Part shown: positions 1 through 9,440 of the stretch, piece after piece
How positions within the stretch are numbered: the stretch's first letter is position 1
Layout of the letters: every line of letters begins with the position of its first letter
Source: Pseudanabaena sp. M53BS1SP1A06MG
Lineage (GTDB): Bacteria; Cyanobacteriota; Cyanobacteriia; Pseudanabaenales; Pseudanabaenaceae
DNA length: 47,837 nt
NCBI GenBank assembly: GCA_020404105.1
Contig: JADBWH010000043.1
Span: 1-47,837, forward strand
Reading direction: 5' to 3'
Notes under the pieces: model-generated
The model's input: the letters and a program-made list of their open reading frames with translations, nothing else
Databases searched by the model: none
What the model was told of the DNA's origin: nothing
Position numbers and translations under genes: made by a program

Positions 1-233
1 AGATCTAACATGTTCGTCTTCATGGTTTTATCTTCTTTCTTAGTCTTAGCTTGGTTTCGGCAAAGCAATTACTCTCAAACCTATTTCCAGTATACATTCT
101 CACTCGTTTCTTCGGACGCTTTCTATCTGCGTAAGGTGAGTGAAGATGTAGCGATCGCAGCGATTAAAAAGGTAAGATTCAATGTTGCGTCGGGTTACCT
201 TACTCTCAAGATACAAGAGTAGTGCTAAATAGT

Positions 234-268
234 TAAGGATGGGTGACGCGAAGCGTCACCCATCCTTA
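234..268. repeat. Perfect hairpin repeat
   Basis: Two 16-base arms beginning TAAGGATGGGTGACGC flank a three-base loop GAA. The loop and inner stem (GACGCGAAGCGTC) resemble those of other hairpins in this window. No T-run follows, so it is probably a mobile or REP-like hairpin rather than a terminator. Confidence 0.7.
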
Positions 269-307
269 CTAAAATAAATCTCTTCTTAACTATTCACAGG
301 TAGATCC

Positions 308-404
308 TATTGAGGCTTTGGGAAGTACAGAAATATTTTTAAAAGTGTTGCGAAACGCTACTTTTAAAAATATTTCTGGGTTTTGAGTAAGCGCAAAGCG
401 CTGT
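308..404. repeat. Family E palindromic element, copy 1
   Basis: An inverted repeat of AGAAATATTTTTAAAAGTG-type arms around a GCGAAACGC loop, followed by GCGCAAAGCGCTGTA. The same architecture recurs at 4572-4680 and 33590-33692 in the opposite orientation, and in diverged form at 9128-9210. It carries no coding sequence. It sits between the left edge and the 3' end of the aldehyde dehydrogenase gene. Confidence 0.7.
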
Positions 405-410
405 AATACA

Positions 411-1802
411 CTATTTAATCAACTTTTTTAATGCATCTAGAGTCATTGTGTAAGGAGGATAACGCCATTTAATGTCGAAGCGAAAAGAGTTTTTCAGGAT
501 ACTCTTGCGATGAGAGAAAGTATCAAAGCTAGCTTTGCCATGATAGCTACCAATACCGCTATTACCGACACCACCAAAAGGAAGTTCAGGATTACCAATA
601 TGCATAATGGTATCGTTAAAGCAACTACCACCAAAGGAAACTTCTTGGATAATCTGCTTTTGAATTTGCTTATTTTTAGAAAATAGATAGAGTGCCAATG
701 GTTTAGGTCGGGCATTGATAAAAGAGATCGCCTCATCAAGTTGGTCATATTCCAAAATTGGTAGAATCGGACCAAAGATCTCGTCTTCCATAACTTTTGC
801 GGTGGGAGATACTTGTTCGATCAATGTAGGCGCAATAAAGCGATCGCTTTTATCAGTTTGTCCACCAATCAAGATTTTGCCTTCATCAAGTAACCTCACT
901 AAGCGATCAAATTGATGATCATTGACAATCCTCGCCAAGTCCGGACTTGATTGAGGATTGTCACCAAAGAATGTTTTGACACAGGCGACTAACTTCTCAG
1001 TTAGTAAGGGTTTAATACTTTTCTGGATTAAAAGATAATCTGGCGCAACACAGGTCTGTCCTGCGTTATAAAACTTACCCCAAATAATCCGTCTTGCAGT
1101 AATGTCTAAATCACAATCTGCATCAACAATACAGGGACTTTTGCCACCGAGCTCCAAGGTTACGGGAGTTAAGTGCTTTGCCGCAGCTTCCATGATAATT
1201 TTGCCAATTGCAGTGCCACCTGTAAAAAATATATGGTCAAACTTTTCCGCAAGTAAAGCTTGATTGGTTTCGATTCCTCCTTCGATCACAGTGATAAAAT
1301 GTGGATCAAAGTTATCATTGATGATTTTCGCGATCACTTTGGAAGTATTTGGAGTGTGTTCCGATGGTTTGAGAATGGCACAGTTGCCTGCAGCGATCGC
1401 CCCAATAAGTGGTTGAATCATCAGAGCAAAGGGATAGTTCCAAGGTGAGACGATTAAGACTACACCTAAAGGCTCTGCATGGATATAACTAGAACTAGGG
1501 AAAAAAGTAATAGGAGTGCCTACTTTAAGTGGCTTCATCCAAGTTTTAAGATATTTAAGTACATATCTAATTTCTGACAGAGTAATCAAAACTTCGCTAC
1601 CATATGCCTCGATCGCAGGTTTACGAAGATCCGCATAAACAGCGTCGAGAATTAATCGATCATGTTCTTGAATTACATCTAAGAGTTTATTGAGTTGCGC
1701 TACCCGAAAATCATAGCTTTTGGTCTTACCAGTACCAAAAAAAGTGCGTTGTTTATCAATAGATTCTTGAATATGAATACTACTCGTCAGTGTTGCAACC
1801 AT
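411..1802 (-). CDS. Aldehyde dehydrogenase family protein
   Basis: A 463-residue NAD(P)-dependent aldehyde dehydrogenase of the class 3 / fatty-aldehyde type, oxidising aldehydes to carboxylic acids. Visible hallmarks, numbered from the chosen start, are the nucleotide-binding FTGGTAIG at 193-200, the general base Glu217 in LELGGKSP, and the catalytic Cys251 in NAGQTC. A hydrophobic and basic C-terminus could favour membrane association, as in related enzymes. The frame stays open 22 codons upstream to 1868, but the ATG at 1802 gives the MVATLT start usual in the family. Cyanobacterial relatives (Synechocystis slr0091 type) act on fatty aldehydes or apocarotenals; the substrate here is inferred only. 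It is divergent from the GIDE-domain gene, with 89 bp between the starts. Confidence 0.9.
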   Translation of the reverse strand: MVATLTSSIHIQESIDKQRTFFGTGKTKSYDFRVAQLNKLLDVIQEHDRLILDAVYADLRKPAIEAYGSEVLITLSEIRYVLKYLKTWMKPLKVGTPITFFPSSSYIHAEPLGVVLIVSPWNYPFALMIQPLIGAIAAGNCAILKPSEHTPNTSKVIAKIINDNFDPHFITVIEGGIETNQALLAEKFDHIFFTGGTAIGKIIMEAAAKHLTPVTLELGGKSPCIVDADCDLDITARRIIWGKFYNAGQTCVAPDYLLIQKSIKPLLTEKLVACVKTFFGDNPQSSPDLARIVNDHQFDRLVRLLDEGKILIGGQTDKSDRFIAPTLIEQVSPTAKVMEDEIFGPILPILEYDQLDEAISFINARPKPLALYLFSKNKQIQKQIIQEVSFGGSCFNDTIMHIGNPELPFGGVGNSGIGSYHGKASFDTFSHRKSILKNSFRFDIKWRYPPYTMTLDALKKLIK

Positions 1803-1891
1803 AATTTGTAAATTCCGTAAAGTTGAGTTAAATCTCAAGACACCTATGTTAATTTTAATCCATAGCAAAAGCGAATTACTATTACAATCCT

Positions 1892-2689
1892 ATGGCAATT
1901 TTTGGTGGTATTCTCATTGTAATTGGCATCATTCTATTTTTTGTGCAAAAGAACTACAGCGCGAAACTCCAAAGTATCCGCTCTGCAACTTCATCAACCG
2001 TAGCAGAATTACAAAGGATTGCCAGTGAAATTGCAGGTGAAATAGGAAGTGGAAATTTACGTGAGTATGTAAAGGTGCGTGGGATGATCCGCAGTGATCG
2101 CCCCTTAATTTCCGAGCTTAAGCAATCACCCTGTGTATATTACAGCATGAAGGTTGTCAGAGAATATGAGGAGCAATACACCGTTCGCGATAGTGATGGT
2201 AAATCCCGCACAGAAATCCGTCGCGGTTCCGAAACAGTTTCTAGTAATATGCAATCTATTCCCTTTAGATTAGTAGATAGCTCGGGTGAACTGATCGTTA
2301 ATCCCGATGGCGGCAAAGTTGAGACGGTGCAGATATTAGATGAGTTTCGGAGTGAGAATACTAACGGTACATCGATATCTTTTGGAGGCTTTACATTAGT
2401 ACTTGATACAGGTAGGGGAGGTAGGCGCACAATTGGATATCGTTATACAGAGTCGATTTTGCCATGCGATCGCGAGGTATTAGTAATTGGTACAGCCGCA
2501 GATGAGGGAGGCAAGTTAACTCTTCGCAAACCCATTCAATCTGACAAAAAGTTTATCATTTCTCTGAAGAGTGAAGAGGAACTTGCAAAATCTACTGCTA
2601 ATGCAGCGCAAAGCTTTTTCTATGGCATGATTGGCTCACTATCAGCAGGTTTAATCCTCGTAATTTTAGGTTTGATTTTGAAGAGATAA
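1892..2689 (+). CDS. GIDE-domain membrane protein (E3 ligase-like family)
   Basis: 265 residues with a transmembrane helix at about 2-19, a soluble middle, and a second helix at about 243-263. The middle resembles the GIDE domain (annotated as E3 ubiquitin ligase in eukaryotic MUL1/GIDE): a conserved VRGMIRSDRPLISELKQSPCVYY block, followed by a region with a basic-Gly stretch and PCDREVLVIG. No RING finger is present, so ubiquitin-ligase activity is not expected. In bacteria the domain has no established function. The ATG at 1892 lacks a clear Shine-Dalgarno sequence but is the first Met, and the hydrophobic helix starts directly after it. Confidence 0.8.
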   Translation: MAIFGGILIVIGIILFFVQKNYSAKLQSIRSATSSTVAELQRIASEIAGEIGSGNLREYVKVRGMIRSDRPLISELKQSPCVYYSMKVVREYEEQYTVRDSDGKSRTEIRRGSETVSSNMQSIPFRLVDSSGELIVNPDGGKVETVQILDEFRSENTNGTSISFGGFTLVLDTGRGGRRTIGYRYTESILPCDREVLVIGTAADEGGKLTLRKPIQSDKKFIISLKSEEELAKSTANAAQSFFYGMIGSLSAGLILVILGLILKR

Positions 2690-2711
2690 TGGAGTTATGA
2701 AACCATCATTT

Positions 2712-2745
2712 CCAAGGACTTTTCCTATAGGAAAAGTCCTTGGAG
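2712..2745. repeat. Hairpin after the GIDE-domain gene
   Basis: Arms TCCAAGGACTTTTCC and its complement around a TATA loop, 22 bp after the GIDE gene stop. It could act as a terminator, but only a short A/T run follows. Confidence 0.6.
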
Positions 2746-2776
2746 GTTAGAGATTGATAGACTTCCACTTAAAACT

Positions 2777-2934
2777 GATGTTACGTGGAAGTTTCTAAGA
2801 CCCTCACCCCTAGCCCCTCTCCCATTAAGGGAGAGGGGAACAAGAAGTTAGTCTAGCTCCCCCTCTCCCTTGATGGGAGAGGGGGCAGGGGGGTGAGGGG
2901 GATATTTGTTCCACGTAACATCAGTTAAAATTAA
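2777..2934. mobile_element. Family B MITE-like element, copy 1
   Basis: About 158 bp bounded by the inverted repeat GATGTTACGTGGAA. Inside are two CCCTCTCCC / GGGAGAGGG hairpins and a CCCTCACCCC motif common in cyanobacterial intergenic repeats. A second copy is at 16544-16692. The flanks TTAAAACT (2769-2776) and TTAAAATT (2935-2942) agree at seven of eight bases, as expected for an 8-bp target duplication. No open frame is present. Confidence 0.75.
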
Positions 2935-2996
2935 AGAAATGCTTCTTGCTGAATCCAGAAATCACTCAATCTGCAATCTTGATTGCAAGTTAGTTG

Positions 2997-3130
2997 GGCT
3001 CTTCTGGGTTTGAGGGGGAAATGGTATAAATTCGATACAATTGCTGGCGACATGATACACCTATAACTCTTGCTCAGAAAGGCTTTTGGATACTAGTAGC
3101 TTTGCTTATCCCCATGAACCCAGAAGAGCC
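2997..3130. mobile_element. ISL3-type MITE with 8-bp target duplication
   Basis: A 134-bp element whose ends begin GGCTCTTCTGGGTT on both strands; about 24 bases of the two ends match with a few mismatches. It is flanked by perfect direct repeats GTTAGTTG at 2989-2996 and 3131-3138. Terminal GGCTCTT and 8-bp duplications are typical of ISL3-family insertion sequences. No transposase is encoded, so it is a non-autonomous element or an internally deleted remnant. Confidence 0.8.
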
Positions 3131-3152
3131 GTTAGTTGGAGCAATATAGCAA

Positions 3153-3201
3153 AATAATTTGTGGAAGAGCATCACTTTGGGGCGCGCTTCCACAAATTAT
3201 T
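3153..3201. repeat. Hairpin repeat
   Basis: Arms AATAATTTGTGGAAG and complement around a 19-base GC-rich loop, 15 bp downstream of the ISL3-type MITE duplication. The inner TTTGTGGAA resembles the hairpin at 33520-33564. Confidence 0.6.
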
Positions 3202-3418
3202 AACGAATCAGTTTCAGGGTATATAGATTATCTTCATAGTTTAAATCCTCGATCTGGAAAAGCATTATGGATTGTTACTTTATCTTGTAGTGTAATTACA
3301 CGCAAAATTCGATTATTTATCTACTCAATAGCTCCAAAAAATCGCAGTCTATTATTTTCTTGTTCTTCAACCCGTAGTGGATTCTTAATTACACGAATAC
3401 ATCATTCTTTTTGTAAAT
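3202..3418. other. Unassigned intergenic sequence
   Basis: An open frame of 94 codons (3136-3420) crosses this stretch, but it begins inside the MITE target duplication and runs through a hairpin. It has no Shine-Dalgarno sequence, and its product shows no recognisable domain. I see no reliable gene. Confidence 0.4.
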
Positions 3419-3521
3419 AAGTAGCTAGACATAAGTAAACTAAAAACCGAGAGTTTTATTCCGCGCGCGTAGCGGGCGGAATAAAACTCTGGCTTGGGTT
3501 TTAATTAAGTTGAGCTACTTA
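3419..3521. mobile_element. Family A TA-flanked palindromic element, copy 1
   Basis: About 103 bp starting TAAGTAGCTAGACATA and ending GAGCTACTTA, with a central GAGTTTTATTCCGC hairpin. Four more copies (8089, 9275, 16815, 40914) share the ends. TA at both outer edges suggests an IS630/Tc1-mariner-like MITE. It is non-coding. Confidence 0.75.
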
Positions 3522-3690
3522 TAGTCGTTTTTACAAAACCTCATTTTCAAAATAATCAGTAAATTTATATTCACCCATTTTTACATTTGTGTTGGAATGG
3601 GATTATTCATTAGCAAATATCAAAAAGATAGTTATCAAAACTTAGTCACAAAATTAGCCGATCGCACTTTTAGATGGCTGATTTTAGGAA

Positions 3691-3739
3691 AAAGGCGATC
3701 GCTTTGAACTTATAGAAAATTCAAAGCGATCGCCTTTTT
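3691..3739. terminator. Probable bidirectional terminator
   Basis: Arms GGCGATCGCTTTGAA and complement around a short loop, with an A-run on the left and a T-run on the right. It could stop transcription in both directions. It lies 50 bp past the ycf23 stop on the minus strand. Confidence 0.7.
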
Positions 3740-3788
3740 AGTAGATTGATTTTGCTAATTCACTGAAGAGAAATTGAGCAAAGATTGA

Positions 3789-4541
3789 TTACATAACTAC
3801 TTGGCTAGCAACATTGCTATCAATTGCCTCTCTAAGAGCGCGAACAGTCGCAATCATCGAAACCACATCATTCAATTGGTTAACTGCGGAACCAACTCCA
3901 ACTCCAGATGCGCCAGCAGCGATCGCCATTGGTACAGTGACATTGCTCAAACCAGAAGCACACATTACAGGGATAGAAACTGCGCGACTAATCGCATGGG
4001 CAGCAGCAAGGGTTGGTGAAGCCTTTTCGATCGCACCAAGGATACCTGCATGGGTTGGAGCCGAACTTGTACCACCTTCAGTTTGAATGATGTCTGCACC
4101 GATCACTTCGAGTTTCTCTGCGAGAGTGACTTGCTCATCAAGTGGCAAGGTGTGAGGAACGGTGACGGAAATAGCAGTGTGAGGCAATAATGCTCTGGTT
4201 TCGGTGGTCAAAGCAACAATTTCATCAGCAGTAAATTCACGACCTTGAGCATAGAAACTATCGTAGTTACCGATTTCGACGAGATCAGCACCATTAGCTA
4301 CAGCTTCAGCCAACTTGTGAGCTTCGACTGCTGATACACAAATGGGCAAAGAGCAATTAGCCTTAGCGATCGCGATTAGTTCCGCATCAGCAGCGATATC
4401 CACAAATGTTGCGCCACCTCGATCAGCTGATTGCACAACCATTTTCACAGAGTCGCGATCAAAGTTGTGTAAACCACTAATAATCTTGAGAGCACTGCGG
4501 TGGCTAAAAGCGATTGCTAAGGATAAAGGTAAACGGGACAT
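3789..4541 (-). CDS. ycf23: Ycf23 / DUF561 family protein
   Basis: A 250-residue protein of the DUF561 family, conserved in cyanobacteria and encoded as ycf23 in red-algal plastid genomes. The sequence reads as a TIM barrel: an N-terminal block with ALKIISGLHNFDR, GGATFVDIAAD, the QTEGGTSS turn, and a C-terminal IAAGASGVGVGSAVN phosphate-binding-like loop. The fold resembles thiazole synthase and PdxS-type barrels, but no reaction is established. It is monocistronic and ends toward a bidirectional terminator. The minus-strand ATG at 4541 is the first Met and matches the family N-terminus. Confidence 0.85.
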   Translation of the reverse strand: MSRLPLSLAIAFSHRSALKIISGLHNFDRDSVKMVVQSADRGGATFVDIAADAELIAIAKANCSLPICVSAVEAHKLAEAVANGADLVEIGNYDSFYAQGREFTADEIVALTTETRALLPHTAISVTVPHTLPLDEQVTLAEKLEVIGADIIQTEGGTSSAPTHAGILGAIEKASPTLAAAHAISRAVSIPVMCASGLSNVTVPMAIAAGASGVGVGSAVNQLNDVVSMIATVRALREAIDSNVASQVVM

Positions 4542-4571
4542 AGTTGTTGTAATCCTAGTTAATTAATTTAC

Positions 4572-4680
4572 TTTACAGCGCTTTGCGCTTATTTAAAAAC
4601 CAGAAATATTTTTGAAAGTGGCGCGAAGCGCCACTTTCAAAAATATTTCTGTACCAATCAAAGCTTCAATAGGCTATACA
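4572..4680. repeat. Family E palindromic element, copy 2
   Basis: TTACAGCGCTTTGCGC at the left, an AGAAATATTTTTGAAAGTGG stem around a CGCGAAGCG loop, and CTTCAATAGGCTATA at the right. It lies about 30 bp upstream of the ycf23 start and could influence its transcription. Confidence 0.75.
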
Positions 4681-6007
<1,327 letters not shown>

Positions 6008-6112
6008 GCTAAGTTTGAAATGAACGAATAGAAACACATCCACTTGTGCAAGCGCAGCATGTATTAGGAGGTTTTTCTGTTTTATATTTATTTCACTTAG
6101 CTACTCAGCAAA

Positions 6113-6212
6113 TTGGAGTTTAGACTAAACTAAAAATCACGCTACCAGTAGCGTATGCTATCAAAATTTATTGGCATAAAAATGCTAGCTGTAACATTAG
6201 TCTAAACTCCAA
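6113..6212. mobile_element. 100-bp MITE with 16-bp inverted repeats
   Basis: Perfect terminal inverted repeats TTGGAGTTTAGACTAA bound exactly 100 bp. The 7-bp sequence CAGCAAA is directly repeated at 6106-6112 and 6213-6219, as expected for a target-site duplication. No coding capacity. No other copy is evident in this window. Confidence 0.78.
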
Positions 6213-6257
6213 CAGCAAATCTATGTTACAAAAAATGGCTACCTATTTGTAAAGATT

Positions 6258-6284
6258 TAGCAAAGGCAAAACTTGCCTTTGCTA
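6258..6284. repeat. Short hairpin
   Basis: TAGCAAAGGCAA and its complement around AAC. It may terminate gap1 transcription, but no T-run follows. Confidence 0.5.
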
Positions 6285-6320
6285 AGGGACTTGACGAGAA
6301 AAAAGATACCACCGAGTTTG

Positions 6321-6372
6321 TATAGCATTAACTTCGCTCAGCCAAGGTTGGCTGAGCGAAGTTAATGCTATA
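6321..6372. repeat. Long perfect hairpin, CTCAGCC family
   Basis: Arms of 23 bases starting TATAGCATTAACTTCGCTCA pair perfectly around a six-base loop AAGGTT. The core CTCAGCC is shared with hairpins at 8201-8238 and 40821-40860. The remainder of the stretch up to 6543 shows no gene. Confidence 0.75.
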
Positions 6373-6543
6373 GGTACTTTAATTAATCGCAAGTCCTTAA
6401 ATCTCGAATTAGTATTACAATTAGAATAGAAACGGCTATTTCTATCACTCTCCAACGGAACCTCAAGAATAAACTTAAATGAAGTTTTGCATTGTGAATT
6501 TTGTCGTCTATGAAATACACAATGCTTAGGAGGAAATAGTCTT

Positions 6544-6984
6544 ATGGCTCGTCACTATCAAGAAAAAATTGTTGCTCTGTGGAGCGTTTTCTTACTAGGT
6601 TTACTTTTCCATACACAACTAGGATTGATGCCATTGTTTCATGGAATAAATGTGATCGTCTCCCAGTCTCAAAACATGGAAGCGATCGCCCCAATCATGT
6701 GGTCAATGCTTGTCTTCTTTGTACTACCAATGACAGCAATTATTGGTACGACTTTAACTAATAACCAACGATATCGTGTTATCCATTTTGGATTTACGGT
6801 TCTGTATAGCCTCCTCAATTTATCGCATTTGATTGCCGATCTGATGGTACAGCCAATCATTTGGTATCAGATTGTCTTGATGCTGATGCTATTAATCATT
6901 GGGTTGTTGATTAATCTAGTGGCTTGGCAATGGATGCGAGATGGAAGAAATACGCATATGAAAGACCGTGAGCGGTTTACTTAA
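6544..6984 (+). CDS. Small integral membrane protein, unknown
   Basis: 146 residues that I cannot assign to a family. Hydropathy by eye gives four transmembrane segments near 10-30, 47-68, 77-97 and 105-128, followed by a charged tail (RDGRNTHMKDRER). The start is well supported: AGGAGG lies about nine bases before the ATG. An inverted repeat GCATTGTG...CACAATGC lies just upstream (about 6489-6525) and could form a leader hairpin. The gene stands alone between gap1 and a convergent alpha/beta hydrolase. Confidence 0.75.
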   Translation: MARHYQEKIVALWSVFLLGLLFHTQLGLMPLFHGINVIVSQSQNMEAIAPIMWSMLVFFVLPMTAIIGTTLTNNQRYRVIHFGFTVLYSLLNLSHLIADLMVQPIIWYQIVLMLMLLIIGLLINLVAWQWMRDGRNTHMKDRERFT

Positions 6985-7152
6985 ACTTTTAAGTAAACTT
7001 TTTGGTAGTCATGCCTCAGATTTCCTCCAATTTAGGCTTGATATACGCTTAATTGTCTTGTATTAATGTATTCTTCCCAATTGAGCAGCAAATACTTCTT
7101 TTTGCGGCTTTTTTGCTGTTCGTGCATCTAGCGGCATAAAGATCTGGGTTGC

Positions 7153-8034
7153 TCAAGCTAGCCAAGTTAAGATTTCATGATTGACACGCTCAGGACTATC
7201 ATCATGGGCGCAATGCCCTACATTTTCTAAATAAACCAGAGAAGCATTAGCGGCATATTGGACTAACCGTTTGCCTTCGGATGGAGGGATGATGCGATCG
7301 CGACTTCCCCATAAAATCAATAATGGAACCTGTAATTTGCTCAGAGCCTGAGTTAAACTTGGTGAATAATTGGGTTGGTTAATACTGCGATTGAGACGCG
7401 CAAAGGCTTCGGCAGCTTGGCGATCGCGTGCGGGTTTTGCAATAATTTCTACGAGTTGATCATCAACCCGACTGCGATCACAATAGACAATTGCCTTTAA
7501 CACAAATCGTATCATCCAAGGTTGACGGAATAGATAAAAAAGTGGTTTGATGAAAATGGCATTCACAATCGCTTTAACGGCACGCTCTAAAGGTTGTAGC
7601 CATTTCGGAACTAGTGCCTGAAAAGCTTCGATATCGGGCAGGCTGATGGTGACAACTCCCTCAGCGATTTCGGGATGATTACTGGCGGCAATGGTGGCGA
7701 CGAGAGCACCAATGGAATTACCAACAATAATCATCGGTGTACCGACAAATTTTTGCCAAAAGTTCAATACCTGCTCTACCCACAAATAGATAGAATAGTC
7801 CGTTGGTGGTTTCTCCGATGCGCCAAATCCCAAGAGGTCAATGGTATAGACGGTATGCTCTGCTGCAAGTGCGGGAATGTTATCACGCCATTGATCCATC
7901 GCTGCCCCAAATCCATGAATTAAGAGGATTGGTGGCTTATTCGTATCGGCATTCTGCGCTTGCCTGACACCATAATGCGATCGCCATCCTTTAAAATCCC
8001 AATCACCGTATTCTAGCCCTATAGTTCTATTCAT
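7153..8034 (-). CDS. Alpha/beta-fold hydrolase
   Basis: About 293 residues of the alpha/beta hydrolase family. The oxyanion-type motif HGFGAAMDQW, the nucleophile elbow GNSIGA, the acid in LWGSRDRIIP and the terminal base in VGHCAHDD give a complete Ser-Asp-His triad. The sequence resembles the cyanobacterial/plastid group near pheophytinase-like and haloalkane-dehalogenase-like hydrolases; the substrate is unknown. I chose the ATG at 8034. The frame stays open to a TTG at 8100, but its first four codons lie inside a family A mobile element, so the longer start is unlikely to be ancestral. Confidence 0.85.
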   Translation of the reverse strand: MNRTIGLEYGDWDFKGWRSHYGVRQAQNADTNKPPILLIHGFGAAMDQWRDNIPALAAEHTVYTIDLLGFGASEKPPTDYSIYLWVEQVLNFWQKFVGTPMIIVGNSIGALVATIAASNHPEIAEGVVTISLPDIEAFQALVPKWLQPLERAVKAIVNAIFIKPLFYLFRQPWMIRFVLKAIVYCDRSRVDDQLVEIIAKPARDRQAAEAFARLNRSINQPNYSPSLTQALSKLQVPLLILWGSRDRIIPPSEGKRLVQYAANASLVYLENVGHCAHDDSPERVNHEILTWLA

Positions 8035-8088
8035 TATTCTCGATATTTGTTGAGCAAATCCACGATAAATGCTTGCTAAAGAACCTAC

Positions 8089-8193
8089 TAAGTAGCTCAA
8101 CTTAATTAAAACCCAAACCGAGAGTTTTGTTCTGCCCGCTACGCGGGCGGAACAAAACTCTCGGTTTTTAGTTTACTTATGTCTAGCTACTTA
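8089..8193. mobile_element. Family A palindromic element, copy 2
   Basis: About 105 bp, inverted relative to copy 1, starting TAAGTAGCTCAACTTAA and ending GTCTAGCTACTTA, with a GAGTTTTGTTCTGCCCGC central stem. It lies 54 bp upstream of the hydrolase ATG and within the possible longer N-terminus. Confidence 0.78.
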
Positions 8194-8200
8194 TTTTTTT

Positions 8201-8238
8201 TAGACTACACTCAGCCAATACTAGCTGAGTGTAGTCTA
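8201..8238. repeat. Hairpin, CTCAGCC family
   Basis: Arms TAGACTACACTCAGC and complement around a short loop, between family A copy 2 and the 3' end of cysH. It is preceded by an eight-base T-run on the plus strand, so on the minus strand an A-run follows; terminator function is uncertain. Confidence 0.65.
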
Positions 8239-8272
8239 AAACATATAAATTTGCTAATCCCTTAGTGTGCCT

Positions 8273-9016
8273 TTATTGTTTAACATCCTTATCCCGAACA
8301 AGGTGACCATCACTGGTGACGTGCAATCCACATTCCTGATTGCTCATTTCCCACCACCAACGACCAGCACGCAGATCTTCACCTGCTTGAACAGCTCTGG
8401 TACAAGGCGCACAACCAATGCTTGGGAAGTCCTGATCATGGAGAGAATTGTAGGGAACATCATTGGTGCGAATATATTCCCAAACCTGTTCATTTGTCCA
8501 ATCGATCAATGGATTGATTTTGGCGATTTTGCGATCGCCATCTAGCTCAACGGTTTCCATCGTGGAACGGTTCGCAGTTTGGTCACGACGTAGCCCTGTA
8601 ATCCAAGCATCTAGCCCTTTGGTAGCACGACTGAGGGGTTCTACCTTGCGGATATAACAACATTGCTTGCGATTTTCCACACTGTCATAAAACAGATTAA
8701 TGCCTTTTTCGCTAACCATTTGTTCTACCGCTTCCGCTTGAGGGAACATGATCCTCAGTTGTAATTGTGGATATCTTTGTTGGATTTTGGCGATTACGTC
8801 ATAGGTTTCGATATTGAGGCGACCTGTATCGAGGGTGAAGACATGAGCATCGGGCTTGATTTTGGCGATCATGTCAATCAATGCGACATCTTCGGCTCCA
8901 AAGCTAGATGCAAGGGAGATATATTTGTAGTTGCCGAGAGCCCATGTGAGGACTTCTTGAGGAGTTTTGTCTTTGAGCTTTGCAGCAGCAGTGTCAATGT
9001 CTGTTTGTAGAGTCAT
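8273..9016 (-). CDS. cysH: Assimilatory (P)APS reductase with Fe-S motif
   Basis: 247 residues from the ATG at 9016. CysH reduces activated sulfate (APS or PAPS) to sulfite in the cytoplasm, using thioredoxin as electron donor. Visible: the PP-loop-like SLASSFGAED (34-43), LDTGR (62-66), the pair Cys119-Cys120 in CCYIRK, Cys202 and Cys205 in GCAPCT, and catalytic Cys229 in ECGLH. The four-cysteine set is the [4Fe-4S] ligand motif of APS-reductase-type enzymes, so APS may be the real substrate although such genes are often labelled PAPS reductase. A nine-codon longer TTG start at 9043 is possible. Confidence 0.93.
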   Translation of the reverse strand: MTLQTDIDTAAAKLKDKTPQEVLTWALGNYKYISLASSFGAEDVALIDMIAKIKPDAHVFTLDTGRLNIETYDVIAKIQQRYPQLQLRIMFPQAEAVEQMVSEKGINLFYDSVENRKQCCYIRKVEPLSRATKGLDAWITGLRRDQTANRSTMETVELDGDRKIAKINPLIDWTNEQVWEYIRTNDVPYNSLHDQDFPSIGCAPCTRAVQAGEDLRAGRWWWEMSNQECGLHVTSDGHLVRDKDVKQ

Positions 9017-9127
9017 TATTGGCTGGGTGAATCTTGTCTTCAAGATATAATGTTATTATGGCTTGTACTCAAGTTAGAAAATTACGACTATTACTAATAA
9101 CTACAGATCTTTGTGCTGAATTGAAAC

Positions 9128-9210
9128 CTAGGGAAAGTTTTGAAAGTGCAACTTCGCCACACCTTCAAAACTTTCTTTGCATTAACCTAAGACTCAACAG
9201 GCTGTATACC
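9128..9210. repeat. Diverged family E-like palindrome
   Basis: AGTTTTGAAAGTG and a partly complementary CACCTTCAAAACT surround a CAACTTCGC centre, and TCAACAGGCTGTATA resembles the family E right end. The match to family E is partial. Confidence 0.5.
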
Positions 9211-9274
9211 CAAAAATTTCCTTTGCTCTGAATTCGACATTGCTCAGTTTAATTCCTGCACCAACGAAACGAGC

Positions 9275-9372
9275 TAAGTAGCCATGTATCCCTAAACTAC
9301 AGAAGCGTGAGTCGCATTCTAAACGGGCGACCCACGCTCTGGTTTTGGGTTTAAATTATGCTGAGCCACTTA
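9275..9372. mobile_element. Family A palindromic element, diverged copy 4
   Basis: About 98 bp from TAAGTAGCCATGTATC to GAGCCACTTA, with a GCGTGAGTCGC / GCGACCCACGC stem in place of the GAGTTTTG stem of copies 1-3. It is most like the copy at 40914-41017. Confidence 0.7.
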
Positions 9373-9440
9373 ATTCTGCTTGAAGATCTGGAGATTGATA
9401 AATAAAATTGTAAATATGGCGTTTACCAGTTTAGTGAAGT

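Larger units (their letters stand above)
1..410. other. Left-edge intergenic region
   Basis: I see no convincing gene here. A 70-codon open frame at 10-222 has no Shine-Dalgarno sequence and no recognisable motif. The stretch holds a perfect hairpin (234-268) and a family E palindromic element (308-404) lying just past the stop codon of the aldehyde dehydrogenase gene. Confidence 0.5.

Noticed and set aside
10-222. 70-codon open frame at the left edge
   Set aside because: No ribosome-binding site, no domain, and composition like non-coding sequence; the window edge cuts its context.
3136-3420. 94-codon frame starting in the MITE target duplication
   Set aside because: It begins inside a duplication and runs through a hairpin; the product has no recognisable domain.
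9034-9231. Plus-strand 65-codon frame divergent from cysH
   Set aside because: It runs into a palindromic repeat and has no recognised motif or ribosome-binding site.
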